Assembly (NCBI GenBank): GCA_017849615.1
Contig: JAFIGS010000004.1
Span: forward strand, 124,001 to 188,000
DNA: 64,000 nucleotides
From: Pseudolabrys sp.
GTDB taxonomy: Bacteria > Pseudomonadota > Alphaproteobacteria > Rhizobiales > Xanthobacteraceae
Direction: 5' to 3'
Of this stretch, positions 36,022 through 45,496 are shown piece after piece; within the stretch, counting starts at the first letter, position 1, and each line of letters starts with the position of its first letter. The translations under genes and the position numbers were made by a program. The notes beneath the pieces were generated by a model. It did not search any database. It saw nothing but the letters and a program-made list of their open reading frames with translations, and had not been told where the DNA came from.

Positions 36022-36588
36022 TCAGTCCTTGGCGCGTTCGACGTAGGCGCCGTCGGCGGTCATCACCACGACGCGCGTGCCGGCGACGATGTGGGTCGGC
36101 ACCATGGTGCGCACGCCGTTCGACAGGATCGCCGGCTTGAACGAGCCCGACGCGGTCTGGCCCTTCACGACCGGCTCGGTCTCGGTGATTTCCAGCGTGA
36201 CCTTCTGCGGGATCTCGATCGAGATGGCGACGCCTTCGTGCATCGACAGGTTGACCTTCATGCCTTCCTGCAGATAGGCGGCGGCGTCGCCGACGACATC
36301 GGCCGGCACCTGGACCTGATCGTAGGTCTCGCCGTTCATGAAGTGGAAGCCTTCGGCGTCGTTGTAGAGATAGGAATATTCGACTTCTTCGACGTGGGCG
36401 CGCTCGACCTGGTCGGTCGTCTTGTAGCGCTGCTGGGTCTTCACGCCGTCGGAAATCCGGCGCATATCGATCTGGGTGGTGGGCGTGCCCTTGCCGGGGT
36501 GGAAGCTCTCGGCGTTGAGGACGACATAAAGCTTGCCGTCGATATCCAGGATATTGCCCTTACGAACTTGGCTGGCGATGACCTTCAC
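36022..36588 (-). CDS. efp: Elongation factor P
   Basis: 188 residues from GTG 36588 with AAGGA upstream, the standard EF-P length; upstream in-frame starts run into the divergent promoter. EF-P relieves ribosome stalling at polyproline. The modification loop reads HPGKGTP, with Lys33 in the place of the beta-lysylated Lys34 of E. coli. The three-domain fold is complete to the C-terminal [11 protein letters not shown]. The modifying enzymes epmA and epmB lie immediately across the divergent gap. Confidence 0.97.
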   Translation of the reverse strand: MKVIASQVRKGNILDIDGKLYVVLNAESFHPGKGTPTTQIDMRRISDGVKTQQRYKTTDQVERAHVEEVEYSYLYNDAEGFHFMNGETYDQVQVPADVVGDAAAYLQEGMKVNLSMHEGVAISIEIPQKVTLEITETEPVVKGQTASGSFKPAILSNGVRTMVPTHIVAGTRVVVMTADGAYVERAKD

Positions 36589-36703
36589 GAGTACGATCCT
36601 TGAAAATGAGACGGTCGCGGCGAACGGGGCCGGATTCGGGCCGCACCATAGCGATCTTCCCGTCCATTTCCAGCCTTTCCGGGCCTGGGGCCGGGCGCGG
36701 TAA

Positions 36704-37747
36704 ATGGCCGGAAATCCCACTCAATTCTGGCTCCCCGGGCGGCATGCGGCCCGCCGGCCCTACCTTTTGGCCCGGGGCCGGGTCATGGCCGCGCTCCGGG
36801 GCTGGTTTGCAGCGGCCGGCTTCCTCGAGGTCGAGACCGCCGCCCTTCAGGTCTCCCCGGGCAACGAGACCCATCTGCATGCCTTTTCGACCGGCCTGAT
36901 CGGGCCGGACATGATCGAGCACCGGCGGTACCTGCGGACCTCTCCGGAATTCGCAGCCAAGAAGCTGCTGGCGGCCGGCGAGACTCGCATCGTCGATTTC
37001 GCCCGCGTCTGGCGCAACCGCGAGCGCGGCGCGCTGCACCATCCCGAGTTCACAATGATCGAATGGTACCGCGCCAATGAACCCTACGAGGCGCTGATGG
37101 ACGATTGCGGCGCGATCATCGCCGAGGCCGCCCGCGCCACCGGCGCGACGCGCTTTTCCTTTCGCGGCCGCGCGATCGATCCCTTCGCCCCGCCACAGCG
37201 GCTCACCGTGGCCGACGCCTTCGCGCAGTACGCCGGCATCGATCTGCTTGCCACGATCGGCGCCGGCGAGGGCGATCGCGACGCGCTCGCCGTGAAGGCG
37301 GCGCAGGCCGGCATCGCCTTCGGCGCCGACGACGATTGGGGCGATATCTTCAGCCGCGTTCTGGTCGAAAAGATCGAGCCCCGTCTCGGCAATGGCCGCG
37401 CCACCATCCTTTATGAGTACCCTTTGCCGCAGGCGGCCTTGGCGCGGGCCAAACCCGGCAGTGATAAGGTGGCGGAACGCTTCGAGATCTATGCCTGCGG
37501 CATCGAACTCGGCAATGCCTTTGCCGAATTGACCGACGTCGGCGAGCAGCGCCGGCGTTTCGACGCGGCAATGGACGAGAAGCAGCGTATTCACGGCGAG
37601 CGTTACCCGATCGACGAGGATTTCCTCGAGGCGCTCGCGATCATGCCGCCGGCCTCTGGCATTGCGCTGGGTTTCGAGCGGCTGGCAATGCTGGCCGCCG
37701 GCGCGGAGCATATCGAGCAGGTGATCTGGACGCCTGTTCAGGACTAG
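36704..37747 (+). CDS. epmA: EF-P beta-lysine ligase EpmA (PoxA/GenX)
   Basis: 347 residues, a class II lysyl-tRNA-synthetase-like catalytic domain without the anticodon-binding domain. Motif 2 is [20 protein letters not shown], motif 3 is [12 protein letters not shown], and the ELGNAFAEL block binds the amino acid. It attaches (R)-beta-lysine to EF-P. It is divergent from efp (115-base gap) and followed by epmB after 10 bases. Confidence 0.95.
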   Translation: MAGNPTQFWLPGRHAARRPYLLARGRVMAALRGWFAAAGFLEVETAALQVSPGNETHLHAFSTGLIGPDMIEHRRYLRTSPEFAAKKLLAAGETRIVDFARVWRNRERGALHHPEFTMIEWYRANEPYEALMDDCGAIIAEAARATGATRFSFRGRAIDPFAPPQRLTVADAFAQYAGIDLLATIGAGEGDRDALAVKAAQAGIAFGADDDWGDIFSRVLVEKIEPRLGNGRATILYEYPLPQAALARAKPGSDKVAERFEIYACGIELGNAFAELTDVGEQRRRFDAAMDEKQRIHGERYPIDEDFLEALAIMPPASGIALGFERLAMLAAGAEHIEQVIWTPVQD

Positions 37748-37757
37748 AGAGACGATC

Positions 37758-38801
37758 ATGAATAAACACATCCGCACTTTGCGCAGTGCCGCGGAGATCG
37801 CCGACGAGGGCTTTGTCACGCCGGAGGAACGCGCCGTGCTCGAGAAGGTCGCCGCGCGCTATGCCGTGGCGTTGCCGCCGGCGCTTGCGGCGCTGATCGA
37901 TCGCGACGATCCGAACGATCCGATCGCGCGGCAGTTCGTGCCCGCCGCCGCCGAGCTCGAGACGCGTCCCGAGGAACTGGCCGATCCGATCGGCGACGAT
38001 GCGCATTCACCGGTCGAAGGCATCGTTCATCGCTATCCCGACCGTGTGCTGCTCAAGCTCACCCATGTCTGCGCGGTCTACTGCCGGTTCTGCTTCCGCC
38101 GCGAAATGGTCGGGCCCGACAAGCCCAATGCGCTGTCGGCGGAAGCGCTGAAAGCGGCGCTCGATTACATCCGCGGCGACGAGGCCATCTGGGAGGTCAT
38201 CCTCACCGGCGGCGATCCCTTGATCCTGTCACCGCGCCGCCTGCGCGCGGTGATGCAGGAACTGGCCGCCATCGATCATGTGAAGGTGGTGCGGTTTCAC
38301 ACGCGCATGCCGGTCGCCGAGCCGTCGCGCATCACGCCCGATCTGGTGCGCGCGCTCAAGGCGTCAGAGAAGGCGGTCTATGTCGCCGTCCACGTTAATC
38401 ATGCCCGCGAGCTCGGCGCCGAAGCGCGCGAGGCCTGCGCGCGCCTCGCCGATGCCGGCATTGCGCTGTTGGGCCAGTCGGTGCTGCTCAAGGGCGTCAA
38501 CGATACGGCGGAGGCGATGCGCGATCTGATGCGCGCCTGCGTCGAGAACCGCATCAAACCTTACTACCTGCATCACGGCGATCTCGCGCCCGGCACGTCG
38601 CATCTGCGCACCGACATCGCCACCGGGCAGGGGCTCATGCGCGAGCTACGCGGCCGCGTTTCAGGTCTTTGCCAGCCGTCTTATGTGCTCGACATCCCCG
38701 GTGGTCACGGCAAATCGCCAATCGGGCCGGGTTATATCGGCGAGACCGAAGCCGGTTACGAGGTGGAAGATTTCAACGGCAGGCGCCACGTCTACCGCTA
38801 G
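37758..38801 (+). CDS. epmB: EF-P L-lysine 2,3-aminomutase EpmB
   Basis: 347 residues, radical SAM. The CxxxCxxC cluster motif is Cys105, Cys109 and Cys112 (CAVYCRFC). The KamA-family core contains ILTGGDPL and the PLP-binding region near the C-terminus (PGGHGKSP). It makes (R)-beta-lysine for EpmA. Position next to epmA and efp fixes the role over lysine-degrading KamA. The hydroxylase epmC is not in the window. Confidence 0.94.
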   Translation: MNKHIRTLRSAAEIADEGFVTPEERAVLEKVAARYAVALPPALAALIDRDDPNDPIARQFVPAAAELETRPEELADPIGDDAHSPVEGIVHRYPDRVLLKLTHVCAVYCRFCFRREMVGPDKPNALSAEALKAALDYIRGDEAIWEVILTGGDPLILSPRRLRAVMQELAAIDHVKVVRFHTRMPVAEPSRITPDLVRALKASEKAVYVAVHVNHARELGAEAREACARLADAGIALLGQSVLLKGVNDTAEAMRDLMRACVENRIKPYYLHHGDLAPGTSHLRTDIATGQGLMRELRGRVSGLCQPSYVLDIPGGHGKSPIGPGYIGETEAGYEVEDFNGRRHVYR

Positions 38802-38806
38802 CGCCG

Positions 38807-38980
38807 TCAGTGCCGGATGGCGATCAGGTCGAGCACGGCCGACGCCACCGCGAAGGTTGCGAAGGCGATGAAGACCACGCTGATGACTATATTGCCGATG
38901 AAGGCTGCGTCGCGACGCAGCGCGTCAATGGTGTGAGCCGCCAGTTCGCTTCTGCCAAGAAGGCTTTTGCCGGTCATCAT
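38807..38980 (-). CDS. Small single-span membrane protein, unknown
   Basis: 57 residues from ATG 38980, chosen because AAGGAG lies eight bases upstream; the frame is open further upstream without coding character. A basic start (MMTGKSLLGRSELAAH) leads to one long hydrophobic helix (IGNIVISVVFIAFATFAVASAVL). It is convergent with epmB, stops 5 bases apart. No family recognised. Confidence 0.6.
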   Translation of the reverse strand: MMTGKSLLGRSELAAHTIDALRRDAAFIGNIVISVVFIAFATFAVASAVLDLIAIRH

Positions 38981-39235
38981 GGCTGCCGCTCCTTGCTTGA
39001 GCACGTCTGGAATGTAGCGGGCGCCGGGGCATTGCCCCATAATTTCTGTGTTAAAATGCTGGCGAAATCCGGAATGATTGCGCATGGGAGACATGTTTGC
39101 ACCTGTGAATGCAAACAAGCCCGGGCAGGGCTTGTCTGTTCCGTCTTGCTGGAGCTCTCAGGCCTTGGCGCCAGACGCTTCCGTTTGCGGCACCGACGAG
39201 GCGTTGACCGACAGCCTCACCACGTCGCCTTCACG

Positions 39236-40975
39236 CTAGCTTGCGGTGACCGGCGCGGTGTTGGTCTTCGCCCGCTGCGCGGCCATTTCGGTGACGGCTT
39301 CGCGCAGGTCCGGATGCTTGGCGACGAAGCGGTTGAAGTCGCGGCGCGACAGCACGAGGAATTCGCAGAAGTCGATGGCGACGACATCGGCGACACGGCG
39401 TGCGCCGCTGAGCAACGCCATTTCGCCGAAGAAGCTGCCGGCCTCGAGCCGGATCGACTTGGCGTCCAGCTTCACCTCGACGGCGCCGGCGGCGATGAAG
39501 AACATGCCGTCGCCGCGGTCGCCCTTGCGCACGACCCGGTCGCCCGGAGACGCCGAACTCGGCTTGAACAGCAGGAACAGTTCTTCTAGCGAGTGCTCGT
39601 CGACCTTGGCGAACAGCGGGAAGGTCTGGATCAGCTTGTGCATCTCCAATTGATGCTGCGCCTCGCGCTCCTCGCTGAGCTCGCGGATGCGCTGCAGTTC
39701 GCCCTCGAGCGCTTCCTTGTGCCGTTGGCCATAGTTGTTCCACAGCGCCGGCCAGCGCACGCGCACGATCAGCTGCAAGGCATCGCTGGCCTTGAAGGCG
39801 AGCGGGTTGAGCAGGATCGACAGGATCGCGCTGGCGAGGATGAGGTCCTGGCCTTCGCGCGACAGCAGGCCGAGCGAGATGCCGAGGCCGGCGAGAATGA
39901 AGGAGAATTCGCCGATCTGCGCCAGGCTGGCCGACACGGTGAGGCCCAGCCCGATCGGATAGCGCAGCGCCACCACGATCAGGAAGGCGATGACCGATTT
40001 GCCCACCATGATCAGCGCCAGCGCGCCGAGCACCTTGCCGGGCTCGCGGAACAGCACCGAGGGGTCGAACAGCATGCCGACCGAGACGAAGAACAGCACC
40101 GTGAAGGCGTCCTGCAGCGGCAGCGAATCCGCGGCGGCGCGGTGGCTGAGCCGCGACTCGCTCATGACGACGCCGGCGAAGAATGCGCCGAGCGCGAAGG
40201 ACACGTCGAACACCACGGCTGCGCCGAAGGCAATGCCGAGCGCCAGCGCCAGCACCGTGAGCGTGAACAGTTCGCGCGAGCCGGTGCGCGCCGCCATCTT
40301 CAGAAGCCGCGGCACGATCTTGGGCCCCAGATACAGCGCCAGCGCGGCGAAGGCGCCGACCTTGAGCAGCGTCTTGCCGATGTTCAGGGCGATGGTCAGC
40401 GCGTCGGCATTGGCGCCGCCGCCATGGCCGGCGCCACCGGCATTGCCGCCGAGCACGCCAGCGAAGGCCGGCAGCAGCACCAGCGCCAGCACCATAGCGA
40501 GGTCTTCGACGATCAGCCAGCCGACCGCGACGCGGCCGTTGAGCGAACTGACCATGTTGCGCTCTTCCAGCGCCTTGAGCAGCACCACGGTACTGGCGAC
40601 CGAGAGGCTGAGCCCGAGCACCACGCCGGCGCCGATGCCCCAGCCCCACAGCGAGCACAGGCCGACGCCGAGCAAGGTGGCCAATATGATCTGGCCGATC
40701 GCCCCGGGTACCGCCACGCCGCGCACCGCCAGGAGGTCGGCTGCGGAGAAATGCAGGCCGACGCCGAACATCAACAGGATGACGCCCATTTCGGCAAGCT
40801 GGGCGGAGAGGGCGGCGTCGGCGACGAAACCCGGCGTCGCCGGGCCGATCAGCATGCCGGCGGCGAGATAGCCGACCAGCGGCGGCAGCCGGAGCCGGTC
40901 CGCGATGTAGCCCATGACGGCGGCAAAGACGAAGGCGAGCGCCACCGTCGCGATCAGTGTGACTTCGTGATGCAC
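39236..40975 (-). CDS. Kef-type cation/proton antiporter with cyclic-nucleotide-binding domain
   Basis: 579 residues from GTG 40975 (in-frame starts reach 41233, but homology begins with HHEVTLIATVALAFVFA). The CPA2 antiporter domain has 12 or so helices, with GYLAAGMLIGPATPGF and FALGAFFAGVVMSES blocks. No TrkA-N domain follows. Instead residues about 450-570 form a CAP_ED-type cyclic-nucleotide-binding domain (FPLFAKVDEHSLEELF, SFFGEMALL). It probably exports K+ or Na+ against protons, with ligand gating. It lies between a small membrane gene and the divergent ammonia-lyase. Confidence 0.9.
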   Translation of the reverse strand: MHHEVTLIATVALAFVFAAVMGYIADRLRLPPLVGYLAAGMLIGPATPGFVADAALSAQLAEMGVILLMFGVGLHFSAADLLAVRGVAVPGAIGQIILATLLGVGLCSLWGWGIGAGVVLGLSLSVASTVVLLKALEERNMVSSLNGRVAVGWLIVEDLAMVLALVLLPAFAGVLGGNAGGAGHGGGANADALTIALNIGKTLLKVGAFAALALYLGPKIVPRLLKMAARTGSRELFTLTVLALALGIAFGAAVVFDVSFALGAFFAGVVMSESRLSHRAAADSLPLQDAFTVLFFVSVGMLFDPSVLFREPGKVLGALALIMVGKSVIAFLIVVALRYPIGLGLTVSASLAQIGEFSFILAGLGISLGLLSREGQDLILASAILSILLNPLAFKASDALQLIVRVRWPALWNNYGQRHKEALEGELQRIRELSEEREAQHQLEMHKLIQTFPLFAKVDEHSLEELFLLFKPSSASPGDRVVRKGDRGDGMFFIAAGAVEVKLDAKSIRLEAGSFFGEMALLSGARRVADVVAIDFCEFLVLSRRDFNRFVAKHPDLREAVTEMAAQRAKTNTAPVTAS

Positions 40976-41141
40976 GCCCCGATGCCCCGATTTATGTCCC
41001 CGGCTACGATACACCACCGCCAGCGGGGCGGAGCAAGGGGAGATCGACCGTTCACCCCATGCCCTCTGTCGCACCCGGGCCTGTCGCCGGCCCGGTTTCC
41101 GTGCCACGGTCGCGAGCGGGGCAGCAGCAAGGAATACAGCG

Positions 41142-42782
41142 ATGATTACCATCAGCGGAGCCGGGTTGACCATCGGCGACATCGCCAAGGTGGCGCATGG
41201 CGCGCCGGTCGCGCTGTCGGGCGATGCCGGCATTGTCGGGCGCGTCCACGCCTCGCGCGAGCGTATCGCCAGGGCCCTGCGCGACGGCCAGCAAATCTAC
41301 GGCGTGACCACGCTGTACGGCGGCATGGCCGACCAGATGGTGGCGAGCGACAAGCTGCAGGAGCTGCAGCGTGTGTCGTTGTGGCACCACAAGGTCGCGG
41401 CCGGCCCGCGTCTGCCCATCCCGGATGTGCGCGCGGCGATGCTACTGCGCGCCAATTCGCTCATGAAAGGCGCCTCCGGCATCCGCCTCGAAATCATCGA
41501 GCGCTATGTCGCCTTCCTCAATGCCGGCGCGACGCCGCATGTCTATCAGCGCGGCTCCATCGGCGCGAGCGGCGACCTGTCGCCGCTGGCCTATATCGGC
41601 GGCGCCATCGTCGGGCTCGATCCGGCCTACAAGGTCGATATCGCCGGCGAGGAACTGGATTGCCACACCGCGCTCGCCCGCATCGGCCTTAAGCCCATCG
41701 CGCTCGAGCCCAAGGAGGGCCTGGCGCTCAGCAACGGCACGACGGCCTCGACCGGCGTCGCCGCCAATTGCATCGAGCGCGCCTATGCCTTGACCTCGCT
41801 CGCGCTCGGCGTTCACGCGCTCTATTTCCAGGCGCTGCTGGCGACCAGCCAGTCCTTCGATCCCTTCATTCACGCCATGAAGCCGCATCCAGGGCAAGTG
41901 TGGACCGGCGAGACCATGCGCGCGCTGCTGAAGGGCTCGAAGCTGATCCGCGACGAGGCGGCGGGCGACCGGGCCCACCGCAAGGGCGTGCTGATCCAGG
42001 ACCGCTATTCGCTGCGCTGCATGCCGCAATTCGTCGGCCCCATCGTTGACGGCATTGCGCAAGCGGCGCGCCAGATCGAGACCGAGGCCAACTCGGCCAA
42101 CGATAATCCGCTGATCGATCCCGACACCGGCGAGATCTTCCACACCGGCAATTTCCTTGCCCAGTACACCGGCGTCGCCATGGACAGCCTGCGTTATCAT
42201 CTCGGCATGATGACCAAGCATCTGGACACGCAGATCGCGCTGCTGGTCACGCCGGAATTCAGCTACGGCCTCAATCCGTCGCTGGTCGGCAACATGGAGT
42301 TGGGGCTCAATGTCGGCCTCAAGTCGCTGCAACTGTCATGCAACGCGCTGATGCCGCTCATTGGCTTCTACGGCCAGTCGATGACCGACCGCTTTCCGAC
42401 CCATGCCGAGCAGTTCAACCAGAACATCAACAGCCAGGCGATGAACGCCGCCAATCTGGCGCGCGATCAGCTCGATATTCTCGAGCACTTCATGGTCAAT
42501 GCGCTGGTGTTCGGCATGCAGGCGGTCGAACTGCGCGCGCAGGCGGTGGCCGGCACCTACGACGCCCGCGCGGTGCTGTCGCCAGCGACGCAGGCGCTCT
42601 ATGTCGCGGCGCGCGAAGCCGCCGGCGCCGGCCTGCCGAACGGCGAACGCCCGCTGGTCTGGAACGACACGGACAGCTTCATCGAGCCGAAGGTGCAGGC
42701 ACTCATGAAAGACTTCGCCGCGCGCGGCCGGGTGTTCGAGGCGATGGCGAGCGTGCGGGAGAGCTTGCGGGAATTCAGTTGA
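41142..42782 (+). CDS. Aromatic amino acid ammonia-lyase family protein (MIO enzyme)
   Basis: 546 residues of the HAL/PAL/TAL family. The Ala142-Ser143-Gly144 triad in GSIGASGDLSPLAY forms the MIO electrophile; Tyr53 in YGVTTLYGG is the likely catalytic base. The selectivity-loop region reads LWHHKVAAG, with His82-His83 where histidase usually has Ser-His and TAL has His-Leu. This is neither a clear histidase nor a clear PAL/TAL, and no hut genes are nearby, so the substrate is open. Length is slightly above bacterial HutH (about 510). Confidence 0.88.
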   Translation: MITISGAGLTIGDIAKVAHGAPVALSGDAGIVGRVHASRERIARALRDGQQIYGVTTLYGGMADQMVASDKLQELQRVSLWHHKVAAGPRLPIPDVRAAMLLRANSLMKGASGIRLEIIERYVAFLNAGATPHVYQRGSIGASGDLSPLAYIGGAIVGLDPAYKVDIAGEELDCHTALARIGLKPIALEPKEGLALSNGTTASTGVAANCIERAYALTSLALGVHALYFQALLATSQSFDPFIHAMKPHPGQVWTGETMRALLKGSKLIRDEAAGDRAHRKGVLIQDRYSLRCMPQFVGPIVDGIAQAARQIETEANSANDNPLIDPDTGEIFHTGNFLAQYTGVAMDSLRYHLGMMTKHLDTQIALLVTPEFSYGLNPSLVGNMELGLNVGLKSLQLSCNALMPLIGFYGQSMTDRFPTHAEQFNQNINSQAMNAANLARDQLDILEHFMVNALVFGMQAVELRAQAVAGTYDARAVLSPATQALYVAAREAAGAGLPNGERPLVWNDTDSFIEPKVQALMKDFAARGRVFEAMASVRESLREFS

Positions 42783-42796
42783 TCGCAGGACGCGCC

Positions 42797-42997
42797 ATGG
42801 CGCGTCCAAGCCTTGAGATGGAGGGCGGCATCGTTTTCATCACCGGTGACGTCGAAGAAGCGCTGGAAAGGGCACGCGAGGCGGCTGGCGATCACCGCTT
42901 TCGTTTCATAGGCGAGCAACGACAGGTGATGCGCCGCCCGGCGTTGAGGTCAAGCGCCGCAGGGGCAACTTTCTTGAGTCCAACAGCGGTCGCCTGA
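42797..42997 (+). pseudogene. Remnant of a DHFR/RibD-C-like gene
   Basis: A 66-codon frame contains IVFITGDVEEALERAREAAGD, which resembles the helix following the central strand in RibD C-terminal/dihydrofolate-reductase family proteins (FVTDGIESALEQAR type). The domain is otherwise missing, and the tail is unrelated. I read it as a broken remnant, not a functional short gene. It lies 14 bases after the ammonia-lyase stop. Confidence 0.4.
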
Positions 42998-43118
42998 AGA
43001 CCATGCGACGACATAGCTCACGCGGGCTCATGATGGTCGTTAAAATTGTCAGAATTTTCAACAATCTTATTTGGTGGCCCCTGGTTCAACCTCGTACAGC
43101 ACGAGCGAGGTTATCATC

Positions 43119-43829
43119 ATGTCGGCAAGGCGGCCTACAACGGCACTTCTCAAATTCCTCAGCCAGCAATGGAGCATGGCTGTTCTCACTCTTGCAATTA
43201 TCGTGGTCTCGGCTGGAGCCTCTCAATCAAGCGATCAGATGCCGGCGGGTCGTGGCGTCTCCGTAGCGGAAGTCGGTGCGCAGTCACGCTCGATGATCGG
43301 ATGGACTACGTTTTGCGAGGCGCAGCCGGCCGAATGCGCCCCCGAGAAATTAACGCCCGTCAGGGTCATGCTGACGGCAGCAGCGTGGTCGGAGCTGGCT
43401 GCAATCAATGATCTGGTCAATCGGGAGATTCAGCCGATTGCGGATGACGAGCATTATGGCATCTATCGGATGGGCATCCGCAACTGGTGGACCTATCCGG
43501 ATGACGGCAAAGGCAACTGCAACGACTACGTGCTGCTGAAGCGAAAACTACTGATCAAAGCCGGTTGGCCGAAATCCGCACTGTCAATGACCGTCGTGCT
43601 CACACCCAAGGGAGAGGGGCACCTGGTTCTCATGGTTCAAACCGACCGTGGCGATCTCATCCTGGACAACGTGCACGAGCGCGTTCTGGTCTGGAATGAG
43701 ACCGGCTACGAATTCATTAGGCGCCAGGCGGATGACGACCACAATGTCTGGGTCTCGTTTCGACATGGTGGCGCGTCCGTCCTGCAGACAAGCAGTGACA
43801 TCAAGTTGCTGAGGTTCAACAGCCGTTGA
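43119..43829 (+). CDS. BTLCP transglutaminase-like cysteine proteinase family protein
   Basis: 236 residues with an N-terminal signal or anchor helix (MAVLTLAIIVVSAGASQ). The catalytic-triad positions of the bacterial transglutaminase-like cysteine proteinase family are visible: Cys in KGNCNDYVLLKR, His in GEGHLVLMV, Asp in LILDNVHE. Family members such as LapG cleave surface adhesins; no LapD partner is in the window. ATG 43119 has GAGG eight bases upstream. The gene overlaps the convergent unknown gene by 14 bases. Local GC is lower than for its neighbours. Confidence 0.88.
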   Translation: MSARRPTTALLKFLSQQWSMAVLTLAIIVVSAGASQSSDQMPAGRGVSVAEVGAQSRSMIGWTTFCEAQPAECAPEKLTPVRVMLTAAAWSELAAINDLVNREIQPIADDEHYGIYRMGIRNWWTYPDDGKGNCNDYVLLKRKLLIKAGWPKSALSMTVVLTPKGEGHLVLMVQTDRGDLILDNVHERVLVWNETGYEFIRRQADDDHNVWVSFRHGGASVLQTSSDIKLLRFNSR

Positions 43830-44139
43830 GTCGCCAATATTTTGCGACAAGCCCGGCCCCATCCCGCTCCAGCACAGCGAACGATCCGGGGGTCACGACA
43901 AAGAAACGTTCAACGCTGCCGTTTCGAAGATAAACCGTGCCGCATACGACGTAGCCCGGCATTTTTTGGCTGACCCTCACGGTCATTTCGCTAAAGCGCA
44001 GCGGCCCATCATCTTTGAGCCGTCGTTCGACCGCCTGTCGCGCCACCATCGGCGCTTCCGATTGCGTGACCGGGCTTTCGCCGGGCGCGGCCGCTAGGAG
44101 AAAGGGCAGGGCGGCTAAGCGTAATAAGGTCGCGATCAT
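43816..44139 (-). CDS. Small exported protein of unknown function
   Basis: 107 residues from ATG 44139. A signal peptide (MIATLLRLAALPFLLAAAPG) precedes a compact domain with VRVSQKMPGYVVCGTVYLRNG and a C-terminal Cys. The start overlaps the dedA stop as ATGA, so it is translated with dedA. The pattern resembles small periplasmic proteins of Rhizobiales; I cannot name the family. Confidence 0.68.
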   Translation of the reverse strand: MIATLLRLAALPFLLAAAPGESPVTQSEAPMVARQAVERRLKDDGPLRFSEMTVRVSQKMPGYVVCGTVYLRNGSVERFFVVTPGSFAVLERDGAGLVAKYWRLNGC

Positions 44140-44675
44140 AGGCGAAGCAGATAGGGTAGCGCCAGCGCCCCCGGCGCTAGCAACGCCGCCGCCCATAGAA
44201 AGGCCGATAGCCAGTTGGCGATCTGAAAGGTCAATATCGGCATGGCGAAAATGCCGGAGATAAGTGGAACGGTAGCACGGAGCGGACCAAAGAATCTGCA
44301 AAGTACAATGCTGAACGCTCCCCAACGATGGAAAAAGGCTTCGCCCCGTGGTAGCAAATCGGGATAGCGCGTGGCCAGTCGCGACTGGCGCACGGAGTCG
44401 GCGAAGTGCAAGCCGAGCCCATAGGAAAGCCAGTCGCCTAGCGCTGCGCCTAGGCTGATCGCGATCCATATGGGAATGAAGCTGATTTCGCTGGTGCCGA
44501 TCAGTGAGCCGATCGTCAGCAGAAGTGCGGTTCCTGGAATCAGCAGTGGAACCAGCGGCAGGGATTTTACAAAGGCCAGAAGGAAGGCGATCGGAGCAGC
44601 CCAATGTTGGTGCTGCTGGATGAAGGTCTGTCCCCAAACCATATGGTCGTTTAGGAGCGCCAGATATTGCTGCAT
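44136..44675 (-). CDS. DedA-family membrane protein
   Basis: 179 residues with four or five helices. The DedA/SNARE-associated pattern is visible in GAALGDWLSYGLGL and FGPLRATVPLISGIFAM. DedA proteins support membrane homeostasis and lipid-carrier flipping. The start MQQYLALLND at 44675 lacks the first reentrant stretch of longer members but is otherwise typical. It is translationally coupled to the small downstream gene. Confidence 0.88.
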   Translation of the reverse strand: MQQYLALLNDHMVWGQTFIQQHQHWAAPIAFLLAFVKSLPLVPLLIPGTALLLTIGSLIGTSEISFIPIWIAISLGAALGDWLSYGLGLHFADSVRQSRLATRYPDLLPRGEAFFHRWGAFSIVLCRFFGPLRATVPLISGIFAMPILTFQIANWLSAFLWAAALLAPGALALPYLLRL

Positions 44676-44988
44676 AGTTTAGCCGGGATTGTCCTTAGTC
44701 GACGTCGATCCATCGAATTGTGGTCTTCGTGATCGAGCCTACCAGTGAAATAGACCTCGGTCTCAGGCAACACGGATCGACATAGTGATAGCCGCTGTCA
44801 GGGCTGGGGCTATGGCCAGAGTGCGGCGAACTGGGTGTACGCCCTGAGGCCGCAATCGCACACTCAGTCGTGGCCGTCGCGACGAGCGGTCGGACCAGCC
44901 CCTCCTGAGCGGCTGGCGTGGAAAATGGATAGGTGGTCTTGGTCGGCTGTGAGTCGTTCGTCGTTGCACCGAACTAAAGGCTCACATC
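44676..44988. other. Intergenic region without a recognised gene
   Basis: 313 bases between dedA and the transposase remnant. No frame carries a family I recognise and no terminator or tRNA is visible. Its lower codon bias and proximity to IS debris suggest residue of a past insertion. Confidence 0.5.
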
Positions 44989-45105
44989 ATGGTTTGGACA
45001 GGAGCACCCGCGCACGGTCATCTGTGCTATGCACGCGATCTGACGAAGGCGGAATGGCAGCTGATCGCGCGTGCGTCTCCCGCTGCTGCTCGCCAGCGAT
45101 ACTAG
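44989..45105 (+). pseudogene. 5' remnant of an IS5-type transposase
   Basis: A 38-codon frame reads YARDLTKAEWQLIARASP, matching the (S)DLTDAEWALIAPLLP start of IS5-family (DUF4096) transposases. It then stops at TAG without the catalytic DDE part. No inverted terminal repeats are evident. It lies about 80 bases from tRNA-Glu. Confidence 0.7.
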
Positions 45106-45182
45106 ACCCGTATTGGACCCGGCCCTTTTTATTGGACCTGATTGGGCCCGAGTAAGTTGCTGATTTTGCGGGTAAGAAGAGT

Positions 45183-45258
45183 TGGCGCGCCCTAGGGGAT
45201 TCGAACCCCTGTTACCGCCGTGAAAGGGCGGTGTCCTAGGCCTCTAGACGAAGGGCGC
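45183..45258 (-). tRNA. tRNA-Glu (anticodon TTC)
   Basis: On the minus strand GCGCCCT pairs with AGGGCGC as the acceptor stem. The anticodon stem ccgcc/ggcgg encloses loop ctttcac with anticodon TTC. The T-arm reads GGGGTTCGAATCCCC. The discriminator G is followed by an encoded CCA. All four arms fold, 76 nt. Confidence 0.96.
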
Positions 45259-45496
45259 AAATGGCGCCGAATGGCGCCAAGGCGGCGACCTATAAAGGGG
45301 TTCGCCGCTTCGGGCAAGTCTCGGGGCCGGGTCGGGGAAAACTGGCCCAAGTCTTCGGCACGTCAGCGGAAATTACGGTCGGGCAGGGCCGCGGAAAGCC
45401 GCGCCGGGGGAGGCCAACCGGCCACCGGACAGGCCAACTGGACCCACCCGGCAGCCTTTGTTGCCTCAGCCCTCCATATCGGGACGATGGCGGCGA

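Noticed and set aside
39593..41692. Long plus-strand frame across the Kef antiporter and the ammonia-lyase start
   Set aside because: It is antisense to a well-supported membrane protein and has a low-complexity, Gln/Arg-rich translation with no domain.
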